Program-made: the position numbers and the translations under genes
The notes under the pieces: model-generated
Databases searched by the model: none
Seen by the model: the letters and a program-made list of their open reading frames with translations, nothing else
What the model was told of the DNA's origin: nothing
NCBI GenBank assembly: GCA_963773835.1
Contig: CAVZCQ010000004.1
Location: forward strand, 434,001-498,000
Length of the DNA stretch: 64,000 nt
Source: JOPF136 sp963773835
Lineage (GTDB): Bacteria; Acidobacteriota; Terriglobia; Acidiferrales; UBA7541
Direction: 5' to 3'
In this document: piece after piece, positions 47,360 to 55,696 of the stretch
Numbering within the stretch: the first letter of the stretch is position 1
Layout of the letters: the number at the start of each line of letters is the position of its first letter

Positions 47360-48662
47360 GGCGCGCGACTGGTACTCCCGCGGCGCGGAAGAAGCCCGCG
47401 GCCGCTTCGGCGATCTGCTTTCCACGCGCCGCAACCTTCGCCTGCTCGTTGAAGCGCTGGGAAAGGATGCGGAACCCATCGCCGCTCTGTTCCGCGCTCC
47501 GCGCGTCGTCGCCTTTGTGGGCCATCTGCTCGACCGTCCCGGCCGCGCGCAGCCGCGCTTTGCCGCTCAGCTCGAATCCGCCGTGCGCCAGGCGATTCGC
47601 GAACGCCTCCTCCCTCTCAACGCCGGCATCGGCTACAGTGCTGCCGCCTGCGGCGCCGATATTTTGTTTCTCGAGGTCCTGCGCGAACTCGGCGGCGAGA
47701 CCCACGTGGTCTTGCCGTTCGGCAAGGAGGAATTTCTTCGGGAAAGCGTCGCGCTCATTCCCGGGGCCGGATGGGAGGCCCGGTTCGAATCCGCCCTCGA
47801 GCGCGCCGCCGAACTCGTTTACGCCTCCGGCCAGATGATGGCCGCCGGCAGCGCGTCTTTCGAATACGTCGGCCAGCTCCTCATCGGCCTCGCGGGACTC
47901 CGCGCCGCGCAGCTCGAATCCGAACTCGTCCCCCTGGCCGTGTGGGACGGAAACCCCGGCGACGGTGGTGGCGGCACCGCGGACACCATCGCCCACTGGC
48001 GCAACCTAGGCCACACGGTCGAGATCATTAACCTCTCCGCTCTCGCGCGCCACGAGTCGCCCGCGCAGGCGGTCCAATCCCTGGGCACGGGCACTGTGCG
48101 CCTTCCCGCACCGGGACCACTTCCTGAAGTCTCCACGCGCATCTGCTGCCTCCTTTTTGCCGATGCCGTGGGCTTCAGCAAATTGACCGAGGCGGAGATC
48201 CCTCCCTTCGTCGAGCACTTCCTCGGCCTCGTCGCTCGCCTTGCTGCGGAGCTTAAGACGCCCCCGCTCCTGAAAAATACCTGGGGCGACGGCCTCTATT
48301 TTGTGTTCGGGGACGTTCGCGATGCCGGCGTCTTCGCTCTCGACCTATGCGACCGCGTGAAAGCCACCAAGTGGAATGAGAAGGGGCTGCGAGACATGAA
48401 CCTTCGGATCGGCCTGCACGCCGGACCGGTCTATTCCAGCCCCGACCCGGTCACCGGCTCGAAGAATTTCTTCGGGACTCATGTGAGCCAGGCCGCCCGC
48501 ATCGAACCGGTTACGCCGCCCGGCCAGGTTTACGCTAGTCAAGCCTTCGCCGCTCTCGCCGCCGCCCGCCGCGTCACCGAATTCCGATGCCAATACGTCG
48601 GCCAGACCGCCCTGGCCAAAAAATACGGCACCCTCCCCGCCTATCTACTCCGCCGCCCATAG
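47124..48662 (+). CDS. 3' part of the frameshifted gene: TRAFs-binding/SLOG-like region and class III nucleotide cyclase
   Basis: The first in-frame ATG is at 47124, but homology begins before it, near 47090. Residues up to about 110 complete the helical TRAFs region (YLYTKSFERSHNYWTGINAAT). An alpha/beta domain resembling SLOG nucleotide sensors follows (VVAFVGHLLDRPGR, GYSAAACGADILFLEVLREL, HVVLPFGKEEFLR). The C-terminus is a class III adenylate/guanylate cyclase: CCLLFADAVGFSKLTE with the first metal Asp, NTWGDGLYFVF with the second, and LRIGLHAGPVYS. Together with the 5' part it would be one cytosolic sensor-cyclase. Product (cAMP or cGMP) not determinable. Confidence 0.8.
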   Translation: MSAYLYTKSFERSHNYWTGINAATLDLVQGKREEAVALARKVYDDCRQRLDAGAPGAADRYWLLVTLGEAALVLGRADEARDWYSRGAEEARGRFGDLLSTRRNLRLLVEALGKDAEPIAALFRAPRVVAFVGHLLDRPGRAQPRFAAQLESAVRQAIRERLLPLNAGIGYSAAACGADILFLEVLRELGGETHVVLPFGKEEFLRESVALIPGAGWEARFESALERAAELVYASGQMMAAGSASFEYVGQLLIGLAGLRAAQLESELVPLAVWDGNPGDGGGGTADTIAHWRNLGHTVEIINLSALARHESPAQAVQSLGTGTVRLPAPGPLPEVSTRICCLLFADAVGFSKLTEAEIPPFVEHFLGLVARLAAELKTPPLLKNTWGDGLYFVFGDVRDAGVFALDLCDRVKATKWNEKGLRDMNLRIGLHAGPVYSSPDPVTGSKNFFGTHVSQAARIEPVTPPGQVYASQAFAALAAARRVTEFRCQYVGQTALAKKYGTLPAYLLRRP

Positions 48663-48770
48663 CACTGGCGTCGTGCATATTACTTCCCGACGTTCCCTGC
48701 CGTGACTCGCCGACCTTCTTTGATGGCGGGTGGCGCACTCTTTGCTTGTCTTCTGATGTGTCTCGGATTT

Positions 48771-48812
48771 CGGGGTGGGTGCCCCACTCTTCGCCGTGTG
48801 AAGGGTGGGGTC
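48771..48812. repeat. Family E inverted repeat, left copy
   Basis: GGGGTGGGTGCCCCACTC, a short spacer and GAAGGGTGGGGTC. It is the inverse of the copy at 49797-49845. The two bracket the RAYT remnant and a membrane protein gene. The rest of 48663-48883 shows no gene. Confidence 0.65.
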
Positions 48813-48883
48813 TTTGAATTTCTCTTTCCGCTGTCCTCCCCAACTCATCGTTTCCACAAACCCGACTCCCGCATCCGGCTTCT

Positions 48884-49060
48884 TCACAGCGGATCCATCA
48901 TCAGCAGCGGTTCTTTCGCTCCATCGGAATAGCAGTAACTGCTCCACACCCAATGTGCCGGGTCCAAAACCAACCCACGCTTCACCGGGTTTTCGTGCAC
49001 GTATTGGAGCTTTTCCCGGATTTTCTTCCCACTCCACACGTTGAAGTCGTACACAGATAT
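48884..49060 (-). pseudogene. C-terminal remnant of a REP-associated tyrosine transposase (RAYT, IS200-like)
   Basis: The minus strand encodes VYDFNVWSGKKIREKLQYVHENPVKRGLV (shown in parts: YDFNVWSGKKIREKLQYVHE, NPVKRGLV) and then PAHWVWSSYCYS. This is the characteristic C-terminal end of Y1/RAYT transposases. The catalytic N-terminal two-thirds with the HUH and Tyr residues is missing and replaced by unrelated sequence, so it cannot be active. Confidence 0.8.
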
Positions 49061-49068
49061 ATTCACGA

Positions 49069-49494
49069 TTATGGTGTAGCAAGGGGTTTGTAAATAAGAC
49101 CGATAGCTATTCCGATGATCGTCCACTGGATGAAGTAAGCCACAGCCTGTCCCAGAGCGAGTTTCAGCCCGATGTTCAGGTTCACGTAGTTGTGCAGCAC
49201 AAATGCGCAAACCACGAAAATGCCAATGAGAACGCCGAAGCGCGCACCTTCCGTAAGGCCCGATCCGCCCTGATGTATCATTGCGAACATTATGCCGACA
49301 ACCAGGATCGCTATGAAATTCGCGATGATTCCAATCGGCATAACAGTTTTCATTTCTTCCTTCGGTCGGAATACAGCCGGGTACTTGTGGGCTTCATTGA
49401 TAAGAGCTGGCACCAGCCAAAACACTAAGAAACCAAAGGCAAAAGACGCGACCGTGCCACCAAGCGCCGCCAGCCCGAGACGTGAATAGTTCAT
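49069..49494 (-). CDS. Four-helix membrane protein, DUF1761-like
   Basis: 141 aa with four predicted helices. MNYSRLGLAALGGTVASFAFGF at the N-terminus (start ATG 49494 with AAAGGAG five bases upstream), IGIIANFIAILVVGIMFAM, FGVLIGIFVVCAFVLHNY and VAYFIQWTIIGIAIGLIY make up the rest. The organisation resembles DUF1761 integral-membrane proteins of unknown function. It is flanked by family E inverted repeats. Lower GC content than the rest of the window suggests acquisition. Confidence 0.8.
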   Translation of the reverse strand: MNYSRLGLAALGGTVASFAFGFLVFWLVPALINEAHKYPAVFRPKEEMKTVMPIGIIANFIAILVVGIMFAMIHQGGSGLTEGARFGVLIGIFVVCAFVLHNYVNLNIGLKLALGQAVAYFIQWTIIGIAIGLIYKPLATP

Positions 49495-49500
49495 TTGCAC

Positions 49501-50004
49501 TCCTTTACAAATTGCGGATCAAAATCACAGTCGGTTCAGCAGGACTGGTTCGCCCAAACAATGATGATTTTGGTAGGACGAGATATTCAGACTTTTCTTT
49601 GCATTAGATTTCGAATATTGCTCATTAATCCGGAATTCCCATTCTGACTTTCCGGCCGACCGATAATCTACACCCACCCCCGTCAGCATTCAATGGCGAG
49701 TGGCACATCCTCCGCTTCTCTAATGAAGTGCAGCGTTCCCTTTCCATAGTTGCGTTTCAATTTCTTGGGCATGGGAGGTAAACAAGGGACAAGTCAGAGA
49801 CCCCACCCTTCCTAGACCAAAATCGAAGGGTGGGGCACCCCCGTTTCTATACTCTGCGGTGAACTCTAACAAGTGGTATCCTCACGGTGTGCATGGAAAT
49901 CAACCGAGGGAACGAATCTTTCGTGTGGGCCACCCGCCAATGACAGAGGCAACCGTTCCTGGTGGGAGGGGTATTTGCCTCGGAATTAAACTAAAAGGCT
50001 GTTT
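49501..50004. other. Gene-free stretch with family E repeat
   Basis: No supported gene. AT-richer than its surroundings. Position 49797-49845 holds GAGACCCCACCCTTC, a spacer, and GAAGGGTGGGGCACCCCCG, the inverse of 48771-48812. The remainder shows nothing I recognise. Confidence 0.5.
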
Positions 50005-50301
50005 GTGACGCGAACCCTAAGATACTTTACGACCGCAGGCATCGCTATCCTTATTGCTTACGTTGTGACGATTCCGATCCCGGCGGCTTTCGACACATGG
50101 CAGCGTGGGGCTAAGGCTGGTGCGATAACTGCAGAGTTCTCCTTGATCATCCTGTGGACCCTAATTGCTCTCGTTGTCGTGGCAAGACGATGGAAGGAAA
50201 CGACGGTATTACTTCGTCTGCTCGTTTTGGTCCACGGGGCGATCACGTGCATCCTCCTGTCGGAGGTCCTCCGCCATTTCATCGAGCCTAATGGACGTTA
50301 G
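50005..50301 (+). CDS. Small hypothetical membrane protein
   Basis: 98 aa from a GTG with AAAAGG upstream. Three predicted helices: YFTTAGIAILIAYVVTIPI, AEFSLIILWTLIALVVVA and LLRLLVLVHGAITCILLSEV. No recognised family. The RHS remnant begins right after its stop, so the 3' end may lie at a recombination junction. Confidence 0.5.
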   Translation: MTRTLRYFTTAGIAILIAYVVTIPIPAAFDTWQRGAKAGAITAEFSLIILWTLIALVVVARRWKETTVLLRLLVLVHGAITCILLSEVLRHFIEPNGR

Positions 50302-50409
50302 TCCGCGCTCCCCTTCGTCCAGACCGGCGGCGCCGTGAACGCGACGTAGATCCACAACAACCGGCTCCAGCCGCTGGAATTCAAGGCCTCCTCGACGGGC
50401 GGCTCCGCC

Positions 50410-51909
50410 ATGGACATTACCTACAGCTTCGTGGACCCGGTGAGCGGCAAAAACGCCGGCCACGTCTCCTCGATCTCCAACAACCTGAATTCCAGCCGTT
50501 CGCAGTCGTTCACCTACGACCAGGTGAATAGAATTTTGAGCGCGGGCACGCTGGCCACCACGGGAACGTATTGCTGGGGCTATCAGTACAGCTACGACGC
50601 CTGGGGAAATCTTCTGGCCCAGGCCGGCTGGACGCCCAACTACAGCGCCTGCACCGAAACGATCATGGGCAACGTCACCGCCGACGGCAACAACCACATC
50701 TCCGGATTTTCCTACGACGCTTCCGGCAACACCCAGAACGACGGCACCTTCTCCTACACCTGGGACGGCGAAAGCCAGATGAAATCGGCTGCGGGCGTGA
50801 ACTACGCCTACGACGGCGACGGCCGCCGCGTCTTCAAGTCGAGTGGTAAACTTTATTGGTATGGGGCCGGCGACGAAATCCTCGCGGAAACCGACGGCTC
50901 GGGCAACGTGACCGCAGAATACGTATTTTTCGGCGGCAAACGCATTGCCATGCTCCCAGCGGGGGGCAGCGTGCAGTATTACGTCGAAGATTTCCTGGGC
51001 AGCTCGCGCGTCGTGACGCAGTCCAATGGAGTGGTCTGCTACGATTCGGACTTCACCCCCTTCGGCGGGGAGCTGCCTTACACAAGCAGTTGTGCGGCCC
51101 CGAATAATTACAAATTCGAAGGCAAAGAGCGCGATACGGAAACGGGCAATGACGACTTCGGCGCCCGCTACTACTCCTGGCGTTTCGGCCGCTGGCTCTC
51201 GGCGGACTGGAGCGCGGTCCCGGTTCCGGTTCCTTACGCCAACCTCACCAACCCGCAGACGCTCAACCTCTACGCCATGGTCGCCGACGACCCCGAATCC
51301 TTCGCCGACCTCGACGGCCACGATCCGAAAGGAGATGCCGCCACCAGCGCGGGTGATACCTGCGGCGGACACCAATGTACCGGGAAGAACGCCGACCCCG
51401 GCAGCGCCGACAATATAGCCGGTTCAGACCACCGTCCGCCCCAACAGCAGCCGCAAAATCAAAACCAACAGCAAAAAACGCTGTCAGCTGAGGATGTGTC
51501 AAAGGCGATTCAGACGTACAATCAACACAAGTCAGAGCCCGGGCCAGGAAAGGTGGTCGACGCTCTGAACACGCTTGGCACTAACTGGAAGGTGAGCGGC
51601 AGCACATTGCAGGCGGGCACTTCATTGGCAGCGCAGAGTGGAGTGAAACTCTCTGAGTCTGCCAACGCGGTCTTGGCCAACGTCGTGTCGGTGTCAAGAA
51701 CCGGAAATGACGTGGTAATCACCAATCGAGGACCCATTAGGGTCGGTGTCCTCGGCCAACTGCAACAAACCATCAGTTTTACAGTGGCAGCCTCGGCAAC
51801 AAAAGGGGCGGGGAAACATGTGAAACAGGGGCCCGCTTTACAGAACATCGAGGGGATCTCGATAGGCCTCGGCCCATTGGCCAAAACTGTCCACAGTTGG
51901 GGGCCATAA
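50410..51909 (+). CDS. 5'-truncated RHS-repeat protein with variable C-terminal tip
   Basis: Contains the last part of an RHS/YD-repeat shell and core. YDQVNRILSAGTLATTG, YSYDAWGNLLAQ, FSYDASGNTQNDGTFSYTWDG and YAYDGDGRRVFKS are YD repeats. KFEGKERDTETGNDDFGARYYSW with WLSADW and NLYAMVADDPESFADLDGH is the RHS core end. After the core, residues 338-499 form an unrelated tip with no cysteine and no nuclease motif I know. Upstream, the same frame continues homologously (FVQTGGAVNAT) but is broken by TAG at 50347-50349 and ends near 50305. The full N-terminal shell is missing, so it is probably a silent tip cassette or a pseudogene. Confidence 0.75.
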   Translation: MDITYSFVDPVSGKNAGHVSSISNNLNSSRSQSFTYDQVNRILSAGTLATTGTYCWGYQYSYDAWGNLLAQAGWTPNYSACTETIMGNVTADGNNHISGFSYDASGNTQNDGTFSYTWDGESQMKSAAGVNYAYDGDGRRVFKSSGKLYWYGAGDEILAETDGSGNVTAEYVFFGGKRIAMLPAGGSVQYYVEDFLGSSRVVTQSNGVVCYDSDFTPFGGELPYTSSCAAPNNYKFEGKERDTETGNDDFGARYYSWRFGRWLSADWSAVPVPVPYANLTNPQTLNLYAMVADDPESFADLDGHDPKGDAATSAGDTCGGHQCTGKNADPGSADNIAGSDHRPPQQQPQNQNQQQKTLSAEDVSKAIQTYNQHKSEPGPGKVVDALNTLGTNWKVSGSTLQAGTSLAAQSGVKLSESANAVLANVVSVSRTGNDVVITNRGPIRVGVLGQLQQTISFTVAASATKGAGKHVKQGPALQNIEGISIGLGPLAKTVHSWGP

Positions 51910-51922
51910 AAGGAGCTGGAGG

Positions 51923-53008
51923 GTGCGAGGCAGAGGAAAAAGGAAATGCCGGTTGCTTCTCGTTTCACTAAGTTTTGCCCTGGCTTTGCAACCTGCGCTG
52001 ACGAGAGGCGATGGGGAAACGGGTCCGCCGCTGGGTGCCCAAGAGGTCACTTCGACCGTACGCATGTACGACGAAACCTTGCCCGCATGCTCGACCGATG
52101 GGCGCTGGCTAGCATTCGAGTATAGCGAAATCGAGGATCCGAACTACCCCCACGTCGGAATCATGGATCTGAGTCAGGACTCGCACCCGTGGCATCCCCT
52201 GCTAGAAGGGAAACCTGGTCGGCACCTGTACGCCGGAGATTTTAGTTGGTCACCCGATAGCCGATGGCTCGCTCTGTTAACGGACTATCCCGAGGGCAGA
52301 ATGAGCTTCTGGTCAGACACCCCTATTCAAGTTGTCAAGGTGAACGTACTCACGCGCGAGATCGTCCGGCTGACGAGCCTTCCTGCAGGAACACCCGTAA
52401 ATTCAACTACGGCCTGGCTGCGCTCGGGCTTGATCGTTTTTTCCGGGTTGGATGAGAATATCTACGGCGTGTCAGAGAAGGGAGGGGAACTCCAAAAGCT
52501 TGTCGGCGTGCCAAAGGGCAGGTGCGCTGGCGTCACAAACACTCTTGCCATTTCGCCGGACGAGCAGAGCATCGCCTTCGAGAAGGATAGTGGCAGCAAA
52601 AGCCAGATCGCAGAATGCGACGCGCTGTGGATTGCTAACCTTCGAACCGGCACTCTGCGTCGTGTACCGACAATCGGTCTGCGCCCGCTCAACCCCTTCT
52701 GGCTTGATGGAAACACACTTCTTTTTTCGGGGATTGATGTCATCGGTGGGAAATGGTTACCGGTGGGCATCTACCGTGTTTCGCTGGACACGGGGAGGGT
52801 AACGCGTGTCCTCAAGGGGCCCTACCTCACCCCGTTTGTCTGCAACTCTGGCATGACCTTGTATTTTTCCTGGGGACCCAGGCTGCAGAGCAGGACACCC
52901 GCTGGTGAAAGCTGGCCCACGTTTAACGAGTTCTTTGGATTCCACATATGGAAAATGCCGCTGCGCGAGGTGCTGCACCAGTCCGGGCGGGTGGCCGACC
53001 CTTCGTGA
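51923..53008 (+). CDS. Secreted TolB/WD40-like beta-propeller protein downstream of RHS tip
   Basis: 361 aa from a GTG with AAGGAG seven bases upstream, 13 bases after the RHS stop. The N-terminal signal peptide is CRLLLVSLSFALALQPALT. The mature part has repeated propeller strands: LPACSTDGRWLAFEYSEI, FSWSPDSRWLALLTDYPEG, LAISPDEQSIAFEKDSGS and FWLDGNTLLFSG, as in PD40/TolB-like repeats. The tight spacing implies co-transcription with the RHS tip. An immunity role is possible by position but propellers of this type are common and often unrelated. Function unknown. Confidence 0.75.
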   Translation: MRGRGKRKCRLLLVSLSFALALQPALTRGDGETGPPLGAQEVTSTVRMYDETLPACSTDGRWLAFEYSEIEDPNYPHVGIMDLSQDSHPWHPLLEGKPGRHLYAGDFSWSPDSRWLALLTDYPEGRMSFWSDTPIQVVKVNVLTREIVRLTSLPAGTPVNSTTAWLRSGLIVFSGLDENIYGVSEKGGELQKLVGVPKGRCAGVTNTLAISPDEQSIAFEKDSGSKSQIAECDALWIANLRTGTLRRVPTIGLRPLNPFWLDGNTLLFSGIDVIGGKWLPVGIYRVSLDTGRVTRVLKGPYLTPFVCNSGMTLYFSWGPRLQSRTPAGESWPTFNEFFGFHIWKMPLREVLHQSGRVADPS

Positions 53009-53826
53009 GAAGCCTGAGTCCGGGGTGCTTTTCCGACATCCGAATTGACCTGCGAAACTCCAACCTACCTCAGTTCTCCGCAGCTGCGCTTTTTGCATCC
53101 CGAAAGGATTTGAGGGACCCCCAAGCCGTTCGGGGCGCGTGGGTAGATTCCGAGTTCTTGGGCTCTCGTCTCAGTTTGACCCATCGGTCTCACTCACGGA
53201 GTCGCCCTCACCGCCCCCGCCTCAATCTGAGACGCGGCCCCGTTGTCCATCACGCCCGGCTCTCCCATGCCATCTCAATTTGATTCACTTCGAAGACCGC
53301 CCAATCACCCGCCCCTCCCCTCTTCTCAATCTGCGACACGCCTTTTGTGTCCCGATGGAATCGGGACGCCCCACCCCCAACGGCCATGTAATTATTTCCT
53401 ATTGACTTCGACTTATCACTTGTGATATAGTTCAGCTGGGTGAATATCGATGCACCGCGCCACACCAATCCGAGACCTCGCCGCCGAACGGAACACTAAC
53501 TTGTTTGGTTTCTGCACATCCCCGCCATCTTGTTGCGCGGGAATACACAACCCCTTTAGCTTCTGCAGATCCGTTGCAGATCATCTCCTGCCCTCGCATG
53601 TGCAGATGCCACGCATCTTAAAGTCACGTGTTTTCAACAAAACTTCCGAAACTTTCCTCATCCCTTTTGTTTTCTGCACATACAAAAATGGGGGGGAGGG
53701 GTTGAAAGGATTCGCTCAAGGCAAATCCCCACTCCTTCCGTTCCCCACAATGCTCGTCAGGGCAAGCAAGGGTAGCGGTGCTGCGGCCCGGGAGGGCCGT
53801 ATGCTATACTTTTTCGGCGAGGGGAA
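53009..53826. other. 800-base gene-poor region with palindrome and recurrent motif
   Basis: No convincing gene. It contains a family A palindrome at 53349-53372 (GTCCCGAT/ATCGGGAC around GGA, then GCCCC). The promoter/operator-like site at 53402-53431 is listed separately. Three copies of a T-rich motif ending TTCTGCA(C/G)AT occur at 53504-53521, 53553-53572 and 53663-53683. A long open frame at 53450-53830 is low in coding character and runs into ctpA, so it is not accepted. Confidence 0.5.
53402..53431 (+). promoter_or_regulatory. Promoter-like site with operator palindrome, no adjacent gene
   Basis: TTGACT, 18 bases, TATAGT. The inverted repeat TATCACTTGTGATA (53414-53427) spans the spacer/-10 edge, as in autoregulated repressor or toxin-antitoxin promoters. 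No open frame downstream resembles a regulator. Confidence 0.5.
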
Positions 53827-55443
53827 ATGAATCGGATGAAAACACGCTCTGGACGCGGGTTATTCGCGGTCTGCGGGGTGCTGCTGGCCTCTGCCCTGCT
53901 GGGGGGGCTGTACGGCTCGTCCGTTCGGGCCACGGCGGGCGACCCGGCGGACCTGCAGGAATCCATCCGCGGATTTACGCGCGTTCTGGCCGTGGTGCAG
54001 CAGAACTACGCCGAGCCCATCGACACGGATAAGGCCATCTACAACGGCGCGATCCCGGGAATGCTGCGGGAGCTGGACCCGCACACAGTGTTTTTCGACG
54101 CCCGGGCCTACTCGGCGCAGCGGGAAGACCAGCGGGGAAGATACTTCGGCGTGGGGATGCAGGTGGCGCCGCGGGACAACCACACGGTGGTGATGGCGCC
54201 GTTCGTTGGATCGCCGGCTTACCGCGCGGGGATTCGTCCGGGCGACATCATCGCCAAGGTGGACGGCAAGTCTTGCGACGGGCTGACCACTCCGGAAGTG
54301 GCGGACATGCTGAAGGGGCCGAAGGGCACCACCGTGCACATCAGCATCGGGCGGGAGGGCAATGCGCAGTTGCTGGAATTTACGGTGACGCGGGATGAAA
54401 TCCCTCGGCACGGTGTGGACAACCCGCTGATTATCCGTCCGGGAATCGGCTATGTGCGCGTGGCGCAGTTCAACGAGACGACGGACCATGAGCTGGCCGA
54501 CGCGCTGCAGCAACTCGACTATCCGAACCTGAAGGGCATGGTGCTGGACCTGAGAAACAATCCCGGAGGGCTGCTGAACGAAGGCGTGGCCGTGGCGGAC
54601 ATCTTCCTGGACAAAAACCAGCTCATCGTGTCGCACCACGGGCGTGCGTCGGCGGAACGGCGCTATTACGCGCTGAAGGGGAACGGGGGCGTGCGCGTGC
54701 CGCTGGTAGTGCTGCTCAACGGGCAGAGCGCTTCGGCATCGGAAATCGTTGCGGGCGCGATCCAGGACCACGACCGGGGGCTGATCGTGGGCGAAACCAG
54801 CTTCGGGAAGGGCCTGGTACAGACCGTGTTCCCGCTGAGCGAAGGGACGGGACTCTTCCTGACCACGGCGAGGTATTACACGCCGAGCGGCCGGCTGATC
54901 CAGAGGGATTACAAAACGACTTCGCTGTGGGACTACCACTACAACCGGAAGACGCCGGAGCGGCCCACCGAAATCAAACTGACGGACGGAGGACGGCAGG
55001 TGACCGGAGGCGGGGGAATCACGCCGGACGTGATGGTGGCGGAGCCGAAATTCACTCCGTTTCAGACCTTGCTGTTCCGTCGCCGCGTGCTGCTGCCGTA
55101 TGAAGTGGGCGTCGGGGATTTTGTGACTTACTACCTGGGAGAGAAACCTGCGGTGACGAAAGATTTCACCGTGGACGACGCCGTGATGAACGATTTCCGG
55201 CGGTTCCTGGAGAAGGAAAAGGTTACGTACACGGAATCGGAACTGGCCGAGAACATGGACTGGATCCGGCACCGGATCAAACAGGAGATTTTCCTTTCCG
55301 TGTTCGGGCAGACGGAGAGTTACAAGGTCGAACTCGAGAACGACGTGCAGCTCCAGCGGGCGATCGACGAGCTGCCCCAGGCGCGCGCGCTATATGACAA
55401 TGCGCGTAAGCTTTTGGCGCAGCGAGCGGGGAACGGGCAGTAG
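53827..55443 (+). CDS. ctpA: C-terminal processing peptidase (S41, CtpA-like)
   Basis: Exported serine peptidase of 538 aa with a signal anchor (GLFAVCGVLLASALLGGLYG). The PDZ domain lies at about residues 115-190 (AGIRPGDIIAKVDGKSCDGL). The S41 core has MVLDLRNNPGGLLNEGV, the catalytic Ser in LLNGQSASASEIVAGA and the Lys in GETSFGKGLVQTVFPL. The C-terminal TPSGRLIQRDY and a helical tail are typical. A GAGGGG site precedes the ATG; a second ATG three codons on is possible. It cleaves C-termini of periplasmic or misfolded proteins. tRNA-Ala follows 118 bases downstream. Confidence 0.94.
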   Translation: MNRMKTRSGRGLFAVCGVLLASALLGGLYGSSVRATAGDPADLQESIRGFTRVLAVVQQNYAEPIDTDKAIYNGAIPGMLRELDPHTVFFDARAYSAQREDQRGRYFGVGMQVAPRDNHTVVMAPFVGSPAYRAGIRPGDIIAKVDGKSCDGLTTPEVADMLKGPKGTTVHISIGREGNAQLLEFTVTRDEIPRHGVDNPLIIRPGIGYVRVAQFNETTDHELADALQQLDYPNLKGMVLDLRNNPGGLLNEGVAVADIFLDKNQLIVSHHGRASAERRYYALKGNGGVRVPLVVLLNGQSASASEIVAGAIQDHDRGLIVGETSFGKGLVQTVFPLSEGTGLFLTTARYYTPSGRLIQRDYKTTSLWDYHYNRKTPERPTEIKLTDGGRQVTGGGGITPDVMVAEPKFTPFQTLLFRRRVLLPYEVGVGDFVTYYLGEKPAVTKDFTVDDAVMNDFRRFLEKEKVTYTESELAENMDWIRHRIKQEIFLSVFGQTESYKVELENDVQLQRAIDELPQARALYDNARKLLAQRAGNGQ

Positions 55444-55520
55444 GACGAGGGATTTCTCACGCCGGCGGCGGGCGAAGAGCGCCAAGGCCGCATGGCAGAA
55501 ACCCGTTCGAAGAGCCGGTG

Positions 55521-55550
55521 TTGCAGGGTTGCGTAGTTCCCCTCTAGAAT
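55521..55550 (+). promoter_or_regulatory. Promoter of tRNA-Ala
   Basis: TTGCAG, 18 bases, TAGAAT, ending 10 bases before the tRNA 5' end. Spacing fits transcription starting just before the acceptor stem. Confidence 0.5.
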
Positions 55551-55560
55551 TGAATTCCGT

Positions 55561-55636
55561 GGGCCGCTAGCTCAGCTGGGAGAGCGCCTCGTTCGCAACG
55601 AGGAGGCCGTGGGTTCGAATCCCATGCGGTCCACCA
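55561..55636 (+). tRNA. tRNA-Ala (anticodon CGC)
   Basis: Complete 76-base cloverleaf with encoded CCA. Acceptor GGGCCGC/GCGGTCC, D arm GCTCAGCTGGGAGAGC, anticodon stem CCTCG/CGAGG with loop TTCGCAA (anticodon CGC, decoding GCG), variable AGGCC, T arm GTGGG-TTCGAAT-CCCAT, discriminator A. Confidence 0.96.
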
Positions 55637-55696
55637 AACTTCCAAGGCAGCTTCCCGGCCCCGCCGGTGTAGCGGATTCATCTGCTCTCTGGGAGC

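Noticed and set aside
48884..49845. Intact insertion sequence
   Set aside because: Only a transposase C-terminus remains; no catalytic motif or complete element.
53450..53830. 126-codon frame downstream of the operator-like site
   Set aside because: No family resemblance, poor start context, overlaps the ctpA start and includes repeat DNA.
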